From: Clostridiales bacterium
GTDB taxonomy: Bacteria; Bacillota; Clostridia; Oscillospirales; Acutalibacteraceae
NCBI GenBank assembly: GCA_019415945.1
Contig: DXYF01000006.1
Location: 26,237-90,236 of the forward strand
Length of the DNA stretch: 64,000 nucleotides
Reading direction: 5' to 3'
The notes under the pieces are model-generated. The model saw only the letters and a list, made by a program, of their open reading frames with translations, was not told where the DNA came from and made no database searches. The position numbers were made by a program, and so were the translations under genes. This document shows positions 62,453 through 64,000 of the stretch, one piece after another (position 1 is the stretch's first letter; the number at the start of each line of letters is the position of its first letter).

Positions 62453-63964
62453 TTGGTACTATACCACGCATCTACTATGTATCACCTTTTAAGCTGTATT
62501 GTGCATAAGCTTGCCTATCACAGCGATGAACAGGCAGAGCTGCTTGTGCTTGAATACATAAAGCCCCAAAAGGAACGCTATGCGTTTTTAACAAAGCTTA
62601 ACGATTTTGGCTTTTTCAGCAAGGTGAGATATGTTCCCGAACAAAAATTCAAGTTGAAAAAAGGTATTGCTCTTGACGAAAACAGCACAGAAAAAGAGAT
62701 AAACACGGTTATTAACAATATAGCGTCTGCGTTTGAAAGTTGGTTTAACTCGGATATAGAAAATTACAGTGATATTTATGTTGCTTCCGACCAACATTCC
62801 TGCGGCATTTATTTGATAAAAAACAACATTCCCTATACTTACATGGAGGACGCAAGCGGTATGCTGTCAGAGCAGTCCCGCTATCTGTCTATTACCAAAA
62901 ACAACAACTTAACCAATCACATTGTCAATGAGCGTCTTGGCTGTATGGGACGCAATAATTGGGTTAAAGCAAAGCTTTGTGATATAAAGCATCAGCAAAA
63001 GGGATTTTATGACCCAAAAGCCGTTGATTTTTGTATATATGATATTTTAAAAAATATTATTCCGGACAAAATTCCCGTACTCCTTAAATTTTTCGGAAAC
63101 ATTTCAGCGACCGTAAAGAGCAATAAAAAGGTCTGCCTGTTTTTGACGCAGGATTTAAACACTCTTACCGTCAAAGATATAGATTTGCAGGAGCTTATGA
63201 CAACAACTCTTGTAGATTATTTTTGTCCCGACTGCACGCTGATTATAAAGCCGCATCCAAAGGATAGGTGGCAAAACTATAAAAGGATTTTCAAAGACGC
63301 GGTTTTGCTTGAAAAGGGAATTCCATCGGAGCTTTTGCCGTTTGCGATTGAAGGCAAAATTGATTTGGCTCTCACGGCAAGTTCAACCTCTATTCGGGGC
63401 ATGACGGAATTTACAAACAAAACCTACTCTTTTACTACCGAAATTGAAACAAACCGAGACAGAATTGACGATATGTTTGCAGGTGTTGAAGTTTTAAAGA
63501 AAGTCGGCATAACAAACGGTGTTTGTGTCCGCAATATAAACGAGGAGCAAATTCTCAACTTCCTCGACAGCAGAAATATCTTAAAAGACGGACAGGATAT
63601 TTTAATTGACGGAGGCATAACAAGACAGGAAAACTTCGACATCGGCAAATACAAACTTGCTATGTTTCTTAATCTCGGAAATATTTTAAATTATAACCCG
63701 AAAAACAGCTTTGAAAATCTATTTGTTATAACCGCTGACTTTACGGGACATCCTTCAAGCCTTATAAGTGAAAAGCAGGTTATGATTTTTGTTTACTGCA
63801 ACGATGATGAAATATCAAAAAATCTCAACGGTCTGTCGTTTTCTTTAGTCCTGAAAAACACAAAAGCCGATGTAAAAATAAACTGCACAAAGGCAACCAA
63901 GGAAATTGCAGACAAACTTGAAGCAAAGCTAAAACGAGATATTGAATGGGAGTCCTGCAAATAA
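62453..63964 (+). CDS. glycosyltransferase, GT52/polysialyltransferase-like (GT-B)
   Basis: 503 residues. I place the start at TTG 62453, with GGAGTGA five bases upstream; a GTG at 62444 sits inside that site. Features of the GT52/POLYST group: PYTYMEDASGMLSE near 128-141, IIKPHPKDRW near 262-271 and LTASSTSIRG near 303-312, as in bacterial sialyl- and polysialyltransferases. The donor need not be sialic acid; no synthesis genes for it are in view. Cytoplasmic or membrane-associated. The window ends 36 bp later, so further cluster genes may follow. Confidence 0.65.
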   Translation: MVLYHASTMYHLLSCIVHKLAYHSDEQAELLVLEYIKPQKERYAFLTKLNDFGFFSKVRYVPEQKFKLKKGIALDENSTEKEINTVINNIASAFESWFNSDIENYSDIYVASDQHSCGIYLIKNNIPYTYMEDASGMLSEQSRYLSITKNNNLTNHIVNERLGCMGRNNWVKAKLCDIKHQQKGFYDPKAVDFCIYDILKNIIPDKIPVLLKFFGNISATVKSNKKVCLFLTQDLNTLTVKDIDLQELMTTTLVDYFCPDCTLIIKPHPKDRWQNYKRIFKDAVLLEKGIPSELLPFAIEGKIDLALTASSTSIRGMTEFTNKTYSFTTEIETNRDRIDDMFAGVEVLKKVGITNGVCVRNINEEQILNFLDSRNILKDGQDILIDGGITRQENFDIGKYKLAMFLNLGNILNYNPKNSFENLFVITADFTGHPSSLISEKQVMIFVYCNDDEISKNLNGLSFSLVLKNTKADVKINCTKATKEIADKLEAKLKRDIEWESCK

Positions 63965-64000
63965 AAGTCAAGCCCTAAAATGAAAAAATCTTAAATTTTT

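Overview
The window comes from a low-to-moderate G+C, Gram-positive anaerobe of the Ruminococcaceae. The best single clue is the gene at 39678-43766. It encodes a secreted GH13 alpha-amylase with two CBM26-like starch-binding modules, a cohesin-like module and a C-terminal dockerin, the architecture reported for Sca1/Amy4 of the Ruminococcus bromii amylosome. A second dockerin protein (32635-34431), a full Rnf complex and typical clostridial housekeeping genes agree. I read the organism as R. bromii or a close relative; this is inference from gene content.

Layout. 1-8161 (minus strand) is a surface-protein locus. It has four SipW/TasA (camelysin)-like secreted or anchored proteins, a SipW-type signal peptidase, a membrane-anchored McrB-like AAA+ ATPase and a DUF2357-like coiled-coil partner, all probably driven from one promoter at 8133-8161 that carries a perfect inverted repeat. 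8550-16623 holds small-metabolism and transport genes: LOG family, MATE, leuCD, ClC, Mrp and a nucleotidyltransferase. 16792-23633 is one operon for flavinylation and the Rnf ferredoxin:NAD oxidoreductase (apbE, a NusG-II protein, a Gx transporter, rnfCDGEAB). 23711-31370 carries a sodium symporter, three AraC regulators, a WYL regulator, an AEC transporter and a histone-tail-like small protein. 31787-38719 has a SleB-like protein, the dockerin/LRR protein, three small genes and metG. 38990-39345 holds the initiator tRNA and a partial copy of its 3' end. The amylase/scaffoldin and an acyl-CoA synthetase follow. 46041-53193 is the classic rimP-nusA-ylxR-ylxQ-infB-rbfA-nrnA-truB operon. A tRNA-Thr with two 198-bp tandem units follows it. 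Then come secA, a class B PBP and an FHA-SEDS protein (53972-60180). The window ends with a HAD-like protein and a GT52/polysialyltransferase-like protein, perhaps the start of a surface-glycan cluster.

The parts most worth following up are four. First, the SipW/TasA plus McrB-like AAA+/DUF2357 locus, which looks like a surface-fibre system with a dedicated cytoplasmic-face motor and no visible nuclease. Second, an interspersed, structured element of about 90 bp at 8400, 35976, 45861/45910 and twice in the leader of the PBP gene (58316-58475); read on the minus strand, three copies end like a small terminated RNA. Third, duplications of tRNA 3' ends, each followed by its own terminator, behind both tRNA genes. 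Fourth, an 11-bp perfect inverted repeat on the promoter of the dockerin gene. All functional calls come from reading the sequence and knowledge of families; no database search was run.
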